Program-made: the position numbers and the translations under genes
Notes under the pieces: model-generated
Told to the model about the DNA's origin: nothing
Database searches by the model: none
The model's input: the letters and a program-made list of their open reading frames with translations, nothing else
Assembly: GCA_023807065.1 (NCBI GenBank)
Contig: JAJJLU010000451.1
Span: forward strand, 1 to 42,255
Source of the DNA: Isotricha intestinalis
Lineage: Eukaryota > Ciliophora > Litostomatea > Vestibuliferida > Isotrichidae
Reading direction: 5' to 3'
Length of the DNA stretch: 42,255 nt
Shown: in pieces, positions 28,739 through 39,414 of the stretch
Numbering within the stretch: the stretch's first letter is position 1
How the letters are laid out: every line of letters starts with the position of its first letter

Positions 28739-30487
28739 TTATTGTTCATCATCTTCATCTTCTTCATTATCATTATTTTCTTGTTTAGAAGATGGAACAC
28801 TTTCACTAGATTCTCTAGCAGAATCCAAATCAACATCATTATTATCATTTTTTTCATCTTTTTTATTCACAGCATTTTCATAAAAATTTAAATTTTGTTT
28901 AATGTTAGTTAAATATGCATTACATTCTGGAACAATATTAACAAGAATTTCAAAAGAAGGTTTAACAACAAAATTAATAAATCCAATCATAGCTTTATTA
29001 ATATCTGTAGTATCTCTATCACATAATAGAGAAACAGGTAAACCTTTTTCTTTTTCTAAATCACCTTGTTTAAAAAATTCAGCATAAACTCTTTGAGTCC
29101 AAAGAGTACTTACTCTACTTGGTTTAGCAGGATTAGATATATCTGAACAATGTAAAAACATATCTAACATAGTTTGTTGATTATCAAATAATTTACTTTC
29201 ATCTTTAAATACTTTATTATAATTAACTCCTTTTTCTATTTGGAATTCCCCAATTTTAGCTTTCACATTAGCTAAAACTTTCTGATGATTAGCCATATCA
29301 GTTGATAAAATACCTTCAATAATTCTTTTTCTTATAATTCTATATTCTTCTTCTTTAAAATTTTTTAATATATTAGTTTCTTCTTTTCCAAAAATTTTGA
29401 AAGAAGAAGCGATATGGAAATTTTCTAAAACACTAATATCATTATATCTAATGGCATATTTTGTTCTTGCATTAATATGATATGTATTATTTTGTCCTGT
29501 GTGATGTAAATCATGACAAATTGCTCCTACTAACATAGCAAAAACATCAATAGGTGATAATTTCATTTTTTCTGGTAATCTACCAACAGTTAAAATTGTA
29601 AATAAAGTTTGCATTACATCAACAGCATGAAAATCATTATGATATATAACATTAATTCTATCATAACCATCAATAACAGTTTGAATAAATTTTTCTAATA
29701 TTTCATTTGGTATATAACCTTCTTTAACTACATCTGTATTTGATAAAATTTCAGAAGCAACTAAAAATGTAGTTTTATCTTTTTCCATATCATTTAGTGA
29801 AAAAATATCAAATTCAGAACTATCAATTAAAGCCATTTGATTTTGAATTAAATTACTTGGAACAGTACTTAAATTAATTGCAGGAAATTCACTAATAGCA
29901 TCTAATTTTTTATTCATTCCATATTTACCTAAAACTTTTAACGAACTAGGAGCCATTAATGTACTTTTTCTTTGCATACTCATTTTAACTGTTCCATTTC
30001 CTTTTCTTGTTGCTTGAAAAGCTTTTTGTACTAAATTATTATTTTCAACATGAGAATATTGCATTAAATATGCTAAACCACTTGTATTATTATCATTTTT
30101 AATTGTTGTATTAAAGTCATTTGTATCTATATCATATAAATTTTGATCATTTATTTTTGATATTATCCAATCTATATCTTGGGAACTTATTGTGTCATTT
30201 GCTGAAATTGCTTTTTCTTTTAATTTTCTTAATTTTGATATTATATTTTCACTTTTTGTTAATACTTTTTGTAATTCTTGAGTTTTCTCCTTTTTTTTTT
30301 TAAGAACAATGTCTTTTATAAAAAGATCTGATTCTATAAATTGTGATTTTTTAAGTTTGATATTCGGCAATAAATCTAATACTGAAATATTTATTATTGA
30401 TTTTTTCGCTATTGCTGCATTTGATTTAAATTTTTTCGTTGGCTTTTTTAATGATAATGTTTGCTTTCCTTTATCTCTTATATTCAT
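28739..30487 (-). CDS. 3',5'-cyclic nucleotide phosphodiesterase
   Basis: 582 aa class I PDE. The catalytic domain (about residues 265-540) shows HNDFHAVDV (283-291, general-acid His283 and metal ligand His287), CHDLHHTGQNN (324-334, metal ligands His325 and Asp326) and the CSDISNPAKP block with the fourth metal-ligand Asp. It also keeps the helix ending LWTQRVYAEFFKQGD. These hydrolyse cAMP and/or cGMP; specificity cannot be read. The N-terminal about 260 residues lack GAF, PAS or membrane segments and contain a short coiled coil (about 60-95), so it is a soluble or scaffold-bound enzyme. The C-terminus is very acidic. In ciliates such enzymes tune ciliary beating; that is inference. ATG at 30487, TAA stop. 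Confidence 0.95.
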   Translation of the reverse strand: MNIRDKGKQTLSLKKPTKKFKSNAAIAKKSIINISVLDLLPNIKLKKSQFIESDLFIKDIVLKKKKEKTQELQKVLTKSENIISKLRKLKEKAISANDTISSQDIDWIISKINDQNLYDIDTNDFNTTIKNDNNTSGLAYLMQYSHVENNNLVQKAFQATRKGNGTVKMSMQRKSTLMAPSSLKVLGKYGMNKKLDAISEFPAINLSTVPSNLIQNQMALIDSSEFDIFSLNDMEKDKTTFLVASEILSNTDVVKEGYIPNEILEKFIQTVIDGYDRINVIYHNDFHAVDVMQTLFTILTVGRLPEKMKLSPIDVFAMLVGAICHDLHHTGQNNTYHINARTKYAIRYNDISVLENFHIASSFKIFGKEETNILKNFKEEEYRIIRKRIIEGILSTDMANHQKVLANVKAKIGEFQIEKGVNYNKVFKDESKLFDNQQTMLDMFLHCSDISNPAKPSRVSTLWTQRVYAEFFKQGDLEKEKGLPVSLLCDRDTTDINKAMIGFINFVVKPSFEILVNIVPECNAYLTNIKQNLNFYENAVNKKDEKNDNNDVDLDSARESSESVPSSKQENNDNEEDEDDEQ

Positions 30488-30754
30488 TCTTAATTGTGTT
30501 TTTATATGAAATAAAGAAACTGAGGAAATTAATTAATATTAATTTTTTATTTAAATGAGTAATATGATTATATTTATTTAGTTCTTATAATAAATTTTGG
30601 GGTATAAATTTTTTAGTTATTTTTATTTTATATTTTAATTAAAAAACAATATTTGTCAAATTTTAAAATATTAAAAATTTGATTTGATATTTTTATAAAC
30701 AATAAAATAATTATTTTTAATTTGAAAAAATATATTCAACTTTTAAAGAAAATT

Positions 30755-33700
30755 TTATTCTTTAGAAATCTCCCTTAAAAGCTTCATTTTTGCAATATCA
30801 TCGTTTATTTCAAAAGAATTAATTAAAATATTTAACCTTCCAAAGGCATCTTTTAAATCATCATTATCATCTAAATCATTAACATTATTTTTAATTAAAT
30901 TAATAACATTAATAAATTCTTGATAATTATCAATTCTTCCATTGAATGAAATTAAATCTATGATTTTTTGTCTAATTGCTTTTACTTCATTCATTAAAAT
31001 TTCAATGATAGTATTTTTATCTTCTTCACTATTATTATTTAAAATTAAATCAGTTTTTGATTGATATTCAGAAATTTGATTAGATAAATTTTTAACTAAT
31101 TCTTCTTTATCTTCTAAAGCATTTCTTAATTCATCCATTTGTTCACTTGATCCAATTCCTTCTTCTAATTGAGATATATAATTTTGTAAACTTTTTAATT
31201 CTTTAGAATGATTTATAAAATCTTCTTCTAATTCTTTATTTTTTTTTGATAATTTATTTATTATTTTATCTTTTTCTTGTAATTTACTTTTTATATTTTC
31301 AATTTCTTCACTTTTTTCATTTTGTTTTGTTGTATTTATTTCAGAAATTTTGGAATTTTCTTTTAATGTTTCTATTTCTTTAATTAATTTTTCATTTTCT
31401 TCTTTATATTTTAAATTTGAATTTTTTTCATCATTTATTTTTGAAAAAAGTAAAGCAAATTGTTCTTTGTCATCATTAATAGTATTATTTAATTTTTCTA
31501 TTTCTTTATTTAAAATATTAATTTGTTCTTCATTTTTATTTACATTTTCTTCTTTTATACTTTCATTTTGATTCTTAATTTCTTCAATTTTATTTTCAAA
31601 ATCTTGTTTTTGTAATTCTTTTTCTTGTTTTAAATTTTCATAATTATTAATTAAATCATTATATTTAATTTCAATTTGTTTTAAATTTCCAATTTCTTTT
31701 TCTAATTCTTCATAATTATTATTATTAACATTTTGGATAATTGAAAATTCTTTATTTGAGATATCTAATATTATTGAATTATCTTTTTCTTCATTTTCTA
31801 AAGGAGATATTTCTATATTTTCTAAATTTTCAATTTCATATTCATATATTAAAATTTCTCCTTCTATTAAAAAATCTTCTTTATATATTTTATAAGATTT
31901 TTTTTTTAATTCATTTCTCGTTTTTTCATCTCCTTTTTCTTTTTCTAATAAATTTATTTGTTCTTCAAATTCTTTTTTTTCATTTTCAATTTCAGTTTTT
32001 TCATTATTTAATTCATCATATTCTTTATTTAATTCCTCAATTTGATTTTTTAAGTTTTCAATTTCTTTTTCTTTTTCTTCATAATCAATTTTTAAATTAT
32101 TATAATTCTCTTCTATTTCTTCATTATCACTTTTTAATTTCTCATTTTCATTTTTTAATTCATTTGCTTCTTTCTCAATTTTTTCATTATTTTCTTTTAA
32201 ATTATCATAACTTTGATTCAATAAATCAATTTCATTTTTTAATTCTTTATTTCCTTTAAATAATTCTTTTTTTTCTTTTTTCATATTTTCAATTTTTTCT
32301 TTCATTTCTTTTTTTTCATTTTTTAATTTTTCATTTTCTCTATTTGCATCTTCACTTCTTTTTTTATAAACATCTCTTTCATTTTTAATTCCAAACATCA
32401 TATTATCCATTTTATTTTTATCATTAATACTTTTTATTTTTTGTTCTTCTTCTATTTTATTTATTTTTTCTTTTAAATCTTCAATTTCTTTATTTGCTTT
32501 ATTTAAATCATCTGATAAATTATCATTTTCTTCTTCTTCTTTTATTAATTTTTTTGAAATTTCTTCTTTTTCTTTATCTTTAATTAATAAATTTTTTTTA
32601 TATTCATCTTCCTTCTTTTTATATTCAAGAATTTCTTTTTCCTTTTCTTTTAAATTTAAATTTCTTTCATTTAATTCATTTTCTTTCTCTGATATTAATG
32701 TTTTTGCTTCTTCTAATTCTTTTTCTTTATTAAAAATGTTAATTTTATTTTTATTTAATTCGTTATTTTTTTCATTTAAATTTTTAATATTATTTTCATT
32801 TTCCTTTTTAATATTATCTAATTGGGATTTTAACTTTTCTTTTTCTGATTCTTTATTAAATAATTGTTCTTTCATTAATTCATTTTCACTTTGTAAAGTT
32901 GTATATTTATTACTATATTCTTGAATAATTTTACTTGAATCTGTATTTGAATTTGACAATTGAGAATTTAATAATTTTATGTGATTTTCTAATTCTTGTT
33001 TTGATTTAATCACTACATTTATTTTTTCTTGAATTGAATTTTTTTCATTATTAATTTTATCAATATTTTCTTCTAATGATATTTTTTCTTCTTTTAATAA
33101 TAAAATATTCTTTTGTAAAATTTCTTTCTCTTTTTTTGATATAGTTAAATTATTATTAATAGATTCCTTTTCTTTAATTAATTTATCTATTTTTTTCTTT
33201 AATTCTCTTTCATTTTTTTCATTATTATTTATTTGAATTTGTAATTCTTCAATTTCTTTTTCTTTTAAAGAAATAGATTCTTTTGCTAAAATTAACTCAT
33301 TTTGAACTTCATTTTTTTCTTGAATTTCTTTATCTTTTTCATCATATACATTATCTAAATTTTTTTTAAATTTATCAAAATCTTTTTGTTGTTTTTTAAT
33401 AGTTTCTTTTAATTTTTCTGAATCTTTTTTACCTTGTAAAATATCTGAATTTAATTTATCAACTAATTGATTTTGTTTATTTATTTTAGATTGAGCTTCT
33501 ATGTTATCTTTTTGAATTTTTTCATTTTCAATTTGCAAATTATCTATTTGATTTTTAAATCCACTAATTTCTTTTATTAATTTATTTTTTTCTAATTCTA
33601 AATTGTCTACTTGTTCTTTTAAATCATTAATTTCACTTTCATAAATTAAATTTTTTTCTTTTAATTTTTTTGAATTTTCTTTTGATTCATCTAAATTTAA

Positions 33701-36700
33701 ACTTAAAGTATCTCTTTCTTTTTTCATACAATCAATTTCAATTTTTAATTTTTTTAAATCTTGATTTAACTTATTATTTTCATCATTAGTTTTCAAATTA
33801 ATTTCCTTAAGATTTAAATTATCTTCTCCTAAATTTTTAATATTATTTTTTGCATTTTCTAACTCTCGATTAATAATTTCAAAATTATCTTTTATTACAT
33901 TATTATCATTTAATAAAGACTTATATTTATTTAATAATTCTTCATTCTCTTTCACTAAATTAGAATATTTATCAGATAAACCTTGATAATCTGAATTAAT
34001 TTCGATATATTTCCCTCTATATTCTTTTAATAATTCTATATCCTTTAAACTTTGATTATATTTTTCACTACTATCTTTTGCTAAAGCTAAAGTCTTTTCT
34101 TTCATTTCTTTTAAAGAATTTATTTGTTGATTTAATAATTTATTTTTTTCTTCTTCTTCCTTTAATGATAAAGTTTCTTTTTCATATTTTTCTTTATAAT
34201 CTGTTAAATGTGAATTTTCTTCAATTAATATGTCTTGTCTTTCTTTTAATAACGATAATTCTTGTGATAATGTATTTATATTACTTTTTAAAGATGAGTT
34301 TTCATTTTTTATTTGTTCATTATTTTCTTTTAATTTTAAATTTTCTTGTATTAATTTTTCTTGATTTTCTTTTGTTGAATTTTCACCTTTTTGAAGATTA
34401 GAAATTGAATTATTTAATAAAGCATTTTCCTCAATTAATTTATTTTTATTTTGATTTAATAAATCAATTTCATTATTTAATTCTTCTTTTTCTTTTTTAA
34501 AGTTTGATATTTCTAATTTCAACTTTTCATCATTTTCTTTCAATTTATTAATTTCTTGGATTAATGAAGCCACATTTTCTTTTAATTGAGAATTTTCTTT
34601 AACTAATAATTTATATTGATCTTCAATTCCTTTAAGAGTATTATTTTCACCATTTAAATTATTATATTTTTCTTGAAGATCTTTTAATTCATTATTCTCA
34701 GAAATTAATTTATTTTGAAAATCTTTAATTGTATTATTTTCTACAATTAATGCATTATATTTTCCTTGAATTTCCTTTAATTTATTATAATCTTGAATTA
34801 AATTGTTATATTTTTCTTTTAATTTGTTTAATTCTTCATTTTCATTATTTAATCTACTTATTTGATCTTTAAAACAATTGATTTCTTGTAAATTAGAATT
34901 TAATTGGTTTTGAATTTCCTTTTTTTCATTTGTTAAATCATCAAAATCTTTTTTTAAGTTTATTGTATCTTTATTTAGGGAATTATATTTTTTTTCATAA
35001 TCTTTTAAAACTTCATTTTCTTGAGTAAGAGCATCATTTATTTTTTTAACTTCATTAAATTTATCATCTGTAATTGTCTTTTCTTTATTAATATTAGTAA
35101 TATTTTCTTTTAATTCATTATTTTCATTTATCAATTCTTGATATTGTATTTTTAAAGTATTATTATCTTGAGATAATAAATTATATTTTTCTTGAACTAA
35201 TTTTAAAACATCATTTTCAGAGCTTAAAGTAATAAATTTAGATTGAAATTCTTTTAATTTTTCATTTTCTTTATTTAATTCAATATATTTATTTTCAATT
35301 TCTTTTAATCTTAATTTTTCCAAATTAAGCTCTTTATTACTATTATAATATTGTTCACTTTTAATTTTTTCTTTAGATAAATGATCACTTAAATCTTTTA
35401 TTTTTTGAATATAATTTTTTTTAGCATTATCTTTTTCTTTAGTTAATAAAATATATTCATCTCTTAATTTTTGATATGCTTCTTTATCATTAGCTAATTG
35501 AATGTTTTCTTGTTCAATTGTTTTAAATTTCTCAACTTGTTGAATTAAATCATTATAATTCATTTGTTTTGATTTTAATAATTCATTTTCTTTTGCTAAA
35601 TTTGAATAATTTTCTTCCCATTTTTTTAACATTTCTTGTGAATTTTTTGTATGTTTTAAACTTTGATTTTTTAATTCTGTATTTAAATTCATATATTGTT
35701 CTTTATCTTTAGCTAATTTATCTTTTTCTTGTTGGACATATATTTTTTCTTTCTGCATTTGTGTTAAAGAATTTTGAAGTGATGCTATACTATTATTTTT
35801 TTTTTTATTTTCTGAAATTGATTCTTCTAATTTTTGTCTTATTTCATTATAACCTTTCTCAAAAATTTCTTTATTATTTTCTTTTGCATAATTTTCAAAT
35901 TTTTCTTTTAATTTATTATTCTCAATAATCAAAAGTTCATATTTATTTTTGATTTCATTTAATTTTTCAATTTCTTTTAATGATTCATCATATTTTTCTT
36001 TTAATAAAATTAAGCTTTTATTTTCCTTTACAACTTCATTAAATTTTTTTTGAATATCTTGTAAGTTGTCATTAACTTTCATTAAATCATTAAAAGAATT
36101 TTGAATTTGAGTATAATTTTCATTTAAATTCAAATATTTTTTTTTTAATTCTTTTAATTCAGTTTTATCTCTTTCACTTGCTTGATTAATTTTAATTAAA
36201 TCTTCATTTTCTTTTGAAACTTTTATTAATTTATCTTGCATTCCTCTTAAACTTTCATTTTCCTTAAAAACAGAATCAAATTCATTTTCTTTTGCTTTTA
36301 ATAATTCCATTTCTGCTAAAGTTTGTTCATATTTTGTTTTATATTCCTTTAAAAATATATTTTCTTTAAATAATTCATCATATTCATTTCTTAATTTTTT
36401 AATTGTTTCCTTATCTTTATCTGCTTTTTGACTTTTTAATTTTTGGACTTTATTATGTTCATTTATTAAATTTTGAAATTCTTCTTTTATTTTTTTTAAA
36501 CCTTGATTTTCAAGAAGTAAATTAGAATATTTCTTTTGTAATTCATTATATTTATGTAAATCGATAATATCTCCTTCAGAACTTAAATAATCACTTTGAG
36601 TAGTGAATTTATTTTCATTTTCTCTTAATTGAATAATTTCTTGTTTTAAAATTGAATTTTCTTCATATATTAAATTATATTCTTCTCTTAATTTTTTATT

Positions 36701-37672
36701 TTTATCTTTTTCATCTTTAACTAAAGCCTTAATCGAAATTATTTGCTGTTTTAAATCTTGAATATTATCATCATTATTTAAGTTTATATTTGAAATTTCA
36801 TTTTTTTCTTCTTCTAATTGTTGAATTTTTTCTTTTTTACTTTCTAATTGAGAACTTAATCTTCTATTTTCATTTTTTAAATTTGTGATTATGTCATTTG
36901 CTTTACTTCCCATTTCTTGCTTTAAATTTTTAACAGATAATTTTAAATTTATATTTTCTTTTATAAATTTATTTAATTCACTTTTTATCATTTCATTTTC
37001 CTTTGTTAAAATATCTTCAATTTCTTTATTTTTATTTAAAGAATTCATTTGAGCTTTTTTCATATCATTTTTATAATCAAATCTTAATTGGTCATAATTA
37101 TTTTCTAAGTTTTCTTTTTGTCTTCTTAAATCTTCATATAAAGCTTTAGTTTCATTTAATCTAGTTTGTAAAATTTTAACTTTATCTTCTAAAATAATTC
37201 TTTCTCTTTCATTATCAATTAAATCCATTTCATTTTTTTTATTTTGACATTCTAAACTTTTCATTCTTTCATTTTGTATATTTGAATCACTTTTCATTTG
37301 AGAAATTAAATTTTTATAATAATTTTCAACTCCATTTTCATTTCTAATATTATTAGAAGTATCCATATTATTTTCATCATTAGAAGAATTTCCGATGTTT
37401 CCGAAAATACTATAATTTGAATTTGAACCTTTCATTTCTAAATTTTGACCAGAAGATGTATTTAAAATTTTTTCTTTACTTCGAGATTTATTCATATTAT
37501 CCGTTTGAAATTTATTTATTGTATCTCTTGCTTTTTTTATTAAATCATCATAACGAGATAAATCATTGTTGATTGAAGTCATTGATGAATTATTATGAAG
37601 ATTTTTTTTTAATTTCACAGCATTAGAATAAGTTCTATTCAAAGGAGATCTACTTAATTTTGAATTTTGCAT
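30755..37672 (-). CDS. Giant coiled-coil protein, 2305 aa, 17-residue repeats
   Basis: The longest gene here, uninterrupted over 6.9 kb. Residues 1-110 are Ser/Asn-rich and disordered (SRSPLNRTYSN at the start). From about 115 to about 2200 it is nearly continuous Lys/Glu/Asn/Leu coiled coil. A clear 17-residue unit, consensus near KYNxLxxENxxLKxxQx, recurs in tandem in roughly residues 355-1040. A non-coiled insert with LIYEYEIENLENIEISP lies near 1915-1985. The last about 100 residues are compact and non-coiled. It resembles golgins, centrosomal or basal-body scaffold proteins only by structure; no orthologue can be named. ATG at 37672, TAA stop. It is divergent from the GH125 gene, 147 bases apart. 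Confidence 0.9.
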   Translation of the reverse strand: MQNSKLSRSPLNRTYSNAVKLKKNLHNNSSMTSINNDLSRYDDLIKKARDTINKFQTDNMNKSRSKEKILNTSSGQNLEMKGSNSNYSIFGNIGNSSNDENNMDTSNNIRNENGVENYYKNLISQMKSDSNIQNERMKSLECQNKKNEMDLIDNERERIILEDKVKILQTRLNETKALYEDLRRQKENLENNYDQLRFDYKNDMKKAQMNSLNKNKEIEDILTKENEMIKSELNKFIKENINLKLSVKNLKQEMGSKANDIITNLKNENRRLSSQLESKKEKIQQLEEEKNEISNINLNNDDNIQDLKQQIISIKALVKDEKDKNKKLREEYNLIYEENSILKQEIIQLRENENKFTTQSDYLSSEGDIIDLHKYNELQKKYSNLLLENQGLKKIKEEFQNLINEHNKVQKLKSQKADKDKETIKKLRNEYDELFKENIFLKEYKTKYEQTLAEMELLKAKENEFDSVFKENESLRGMQDKLIKVSKENEDLIKINQASERDKTELKELKKKYLNLNENYTQIQNSFNDLMKVNDNLQDIQKKFNEVVKENKSLILLKEKYDESLKEIEKLNEIKNKYELLIIENNKLKEKFENYAKENNKEIFEKGYNEIRQKLEESISENKKKNNSIASLQNSLTQMQKEKIYVQQEKDKLAKDKEQYMNLNTELKNQSLKHTKNSQEMLKKWEENYSNLAKENELLKSKQMNYNDLIQQVEKFKTIEQENIQLANDKEAYQKLRDEYILLTKEKDNAKKNYIQKIKDLSDHLSKEKIKSEQYYNSNKELNLEKLRLKEIENKYIELNKENEKLKEFQSKFITLSSENDVLKLVQEKYNLLSQDNNTLKIQYQELINENNELKENITNINKEKTITDDKFNEVKKINDALTQENEVLKDYEKKYNSLNKDTINLKKDFDDLTNEKKEIQNQLNSNLQEINCFKDQISRLNNENEELNKLKEKYNNLIQDYNKLKEIQGKYNALIVENNTIKDFQNKLISENNELKDLQEKYNNLNGENNTLKGIEDQYKLLVKENSQLKENVASLIQEINKLKENDEKLKLEISNFKKEKEELNNEIDLLNQNKNKLIEENALLNNSISNLQKGENSTKENQEKLIQENLKLKENNEQIKNENSSLKSNINTLSQELSLLKERQDILIEENSHLTDYKEKYEKETLSLKEEEEKNKLLNQQINSLKEMKEKTLALAKDSSEKYNQSLKDIELLKEYRGKYIEINSDYQGLSDKYSNLVKENEELLNKYKSLLNDNNVIKDNFEIINRELENAKNNIKNLGEDNLNLKEINLKTNDENNKLNQDLKKLKIEIDCMKKERDTLSLNLDESKENSKKLKEKNLIYESEINDLKEQVDNLELEKNKLIKEISGFKNQIDNLQIENEKIQKDNIEAQSKINKQNQLVDKLNSDILQGKKDSEKLKETIKKQQKDFDKFKKNLDNVYDEKDKEIQEKNEVQNELILAKESISLKEKEIEELQIQINNNEKNERELKKKIDKLIKEKESINNNLTISKKEKEILQKNILLLKEEKISLEENIDKINNEKNSIQEKINVVIKSKQELENHIKLLNSQLSNSNTDSSKIIQEYSNKYTTLQSENELMKEQLFNKESEKEKLKSQLDNIKKENENNIKNLNEKNNELNKNKINIFNKEKELEEAKTLISEKENELNERNLNLKEKEKEILEYKKKEDEYKKNLLIKDKEKEEISKKLIKEEEENDNLSDDLNKANKEIEDLKEKINKIEEEQKIKSINDKNKMDNMMFGIKNERDVYKKRSEDANRENEKLKNEKKEMKEKIENMKKEKKELFKGNKELKNEIDLLNQSYDNLKENNEKIEKEANELKNENEKLKSDNEEIEENYNNLKIDYEEKEKEIENLKNQIEELNKEYDELNNEKTEIENEKKEFEEQINLLEKEKGDEKTRNELKKKSYKIYKEDFLIEGEILIYEYEIENLENIEISPLENEEKDNSIILDISNKEFSIIQNVNNNNYEELEKEIGNLKQIEIKYNDLINNYENLKQEKELQKQDFENKIEEIKNQNESIKEENVNKNEEQINILNKEIEKLNNTINDDKEQFALLFSKINDEKNSNLKYKEENEKLIKEIETLKENSKISEINTTKQNEKSEEIENIKSKLQEKDKIINKLSKKNKELEEDFINHSKELKSLQNYISQLEEGIGSSEQMDELRNALEDKEELVKNLSNQISEYQSKTDLILNNNSEEDKNTIIEILMNEVKAIRQKIIDLISFNGRIDNYQEFINVINLIKNNVNDLDDNDDLKDAFGRLNILINSFEINDDIAKMKLLREISKE

Positions 37673-37819
37673 TTTACTAATTTAAAAAATGATTTAAGTT
37701 TAAATTTTTTATATATTATTTTTTATGAAAAATATTTATTTTTTATATTTTTTATTTTTGATTATTATATGTCAAATTATACATCGTATTTAATAAATTA
37801 TATTTTAAATAATTAAAAA
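37673..37819. promoter_or_regulatory. Bidirectional promoter region
   Basis: 147 bases between the start codons of the divergent giant coiled-coil and GH125 genes; both promoters must lie here. Strongly A/T-rich, with no individual motif that I can support. Confidence 0.45.
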
Positions 37820-39193
37820 ATGATGAATAAAAGACCAGAATATGAAAAAAGGTTATTTCATAGTGAAGTAATAGATAAATATATAGATGAAATGAGTCAA
37901 AAAATAAAAGATGAAAATTTAAAGCAATTATTTATAAATTGTTATCCAAATACTTTAGACACAACAGTGGAATATGATAAAGATAATTTTGATACATTTA
38001 TAATTACAGGAGATATTAAAGCAATGTGGTTACGTGATAGTTGTTTTCAAATTTATCCTTATTTATTTCATTGTTCTAAAGATGATAATTTAAAAAATAT
38101 GATAAAAGGAACTTTTAACAGACAATTAAATTCAATATTAATTGATCCTTATGCAAATGCTTTTAATAAAACTGAATTAGAATCTCCTTGGATAAATGAT
38201 TTAACATATAAAAGAAATAATGAAGGAAAATATGAATTAGCAATGAATAAAAAAATTTGGGAAAGAAAATATGAATTAGATTCATTAACATTACCCATAT
38301 ATACAATATTAAAATTTATAGAATTAACAAATGATAAATCAATAATAAATGAAAAATTTTATGAAGTACTAAATAAAATTTTATTTGTTTTAGAAAAAGA
38401 AAAGAGAGGATTTGAAGATGAAGATAAAGAAGGAGGACCTGAATATTTATTTCAAAGGATTATTCAAGATCCTTATGATAGTTTAAATAGAGGAAGAGGA
38501 AGTCCATGTAAGACTTGTGGTTTAATTAAAACTTCTTTTAGAAATTCTGATGATAGTTCAATTTTTCCTTATAATATTCCTGAAAACTGTTTATTAGTTT
38601 CTGTTATTGAATTATTATTTAAATTAATTGAAAAGGATGAATTTAATAAAGATATTTTTAATAAATTGGATTTAATTTGTAAAGAAGTTAAAGATAGTAT
38701 TTTTAAATATGGTGTTATTATTGATTATGAAAATAATAATGAAAAATTTTTTGCACATGAAATAGATGGATTTGGTAATTTTTATTTTATGGATGAACCT
38801 GGTTATCCAAATTTAATTTCATTACCTTTTTTTAATTTTTGTTCAAATAATGATGAAATTTATTTAAATACAAGAAAAAGAATTTTATCAGAAAAAAATC
38901 CATTTTATGTTAAAGGTAAATTTGGTCCTGGAGAATCATCTTCTCATGGAAAAAGAAATTTTATTTGGCCATTATTTACTATAATGAGAGGATTAACTAG
39001 TAATAATAAAGAAGAAATTAAAGAATGTTTAGATTTACTTATTGAAAGTGGGAAAAATAGTGGATTTATTCATGAAAGTTATGATGTAGATAATGTAGAT
39101 AATTATACAAGAGAATGGTTTGCTTGGGCTAATTCCTTTTTTGGTTTATTTATTGATAAAATTATCAAGGAATATCCTGAATTAATTTTTTAA
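37820..39193 (+). CDS. GH125 exo-alpha-1,6-mannosidase-like glycosidase
   Basis: 457 aa, the length of bacterial GH125 enzymes (about 430). Family signatures are GDIKAMWLRDS (64-74) with the substrate-binding WLRDS, the FRNSDDSSIFPYNIPEN segment, DEPGYPNLISLPFF, GPGESSSHGKRNFIWPL and the C-terminal HESYDV...REWFAWANSFFG block. GH125 enzymes release mannose from alpha-1,6-linked glycans by an inverting mechanism. No signal peptide or membrane anchor is present, so it is probably cytosolic, unlike the membrane-anchored fungal forms. Its AT-rich codon use matches the neighbours, so if it was acquired by transfer this was long ago. Two ATG codons lie in a row at the start. TAA stop. Confidence 0.92.
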   Translation: MMNKRPEYEKRLFHSEVIDKYIDEMSQKIKDENLKQLFINCYPNTLDTTVEYDKDNFDTFIITGDIKAMWLRDSCFQIYPYLFHCSKDDNLKNMIKGTFNRQLNSILIDPYANAFNKTELESPWINDLTYKRNNEGKYELAMNKKIWERKYELDSLTLPIYTILKFIELTNDKSIINEKFYEVLNKILFVLEKEKRGFEDEDKEGGPEYLFQRIIQDPYDSLNRGRGSPCKTCGLIKTSFRNSDDSSIFPYNIPENCLLVSVIELLFKLIEKDEFNKDIFNKLDLICKEVKDSIFKYGVIIDYENNNEKFFAHEIDGFGNFYFMDEPGYPNLISLPFFNFCSNNDEIYLNTRKRILSEKNPFYVKGKFGPGESSSHGKRNFIWPLFTIMRGLTSNNKEEIKECLDLLIESGKNSGFIHESYDVDNVDNYTREWFAWANSFFGLFIDKIIKEYPELIF

Positions 39194-39414
39194 AATATTT
39201 AATTTAATTATAAACATAATATATTACTTAAAAAATACTAAAAATGAATAAAAATAAAATTTACTTTAAAATGTTTATTATAATTTAAAATAAAAATATT
39301 TTACAATTAATTAAATAATTTCAATATAAATAAGAAGTTAATACTTCTTTCATCCAAAAAAAAAGTATCAAAAAAAATCTAATTATAAAAAAATACCATT
39401 ATTTTTTGGAAAAA

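Noticed and set aside
31741..32259. 172-codon plus-strand frame inside the giant coiled-coil gene
   Set aside because: It is the antisense reading of Glu/Lys-rich coiled-coil codons, giving a Phe/Leu/His-rich artefact; the long gene on the other strand explains the openness.
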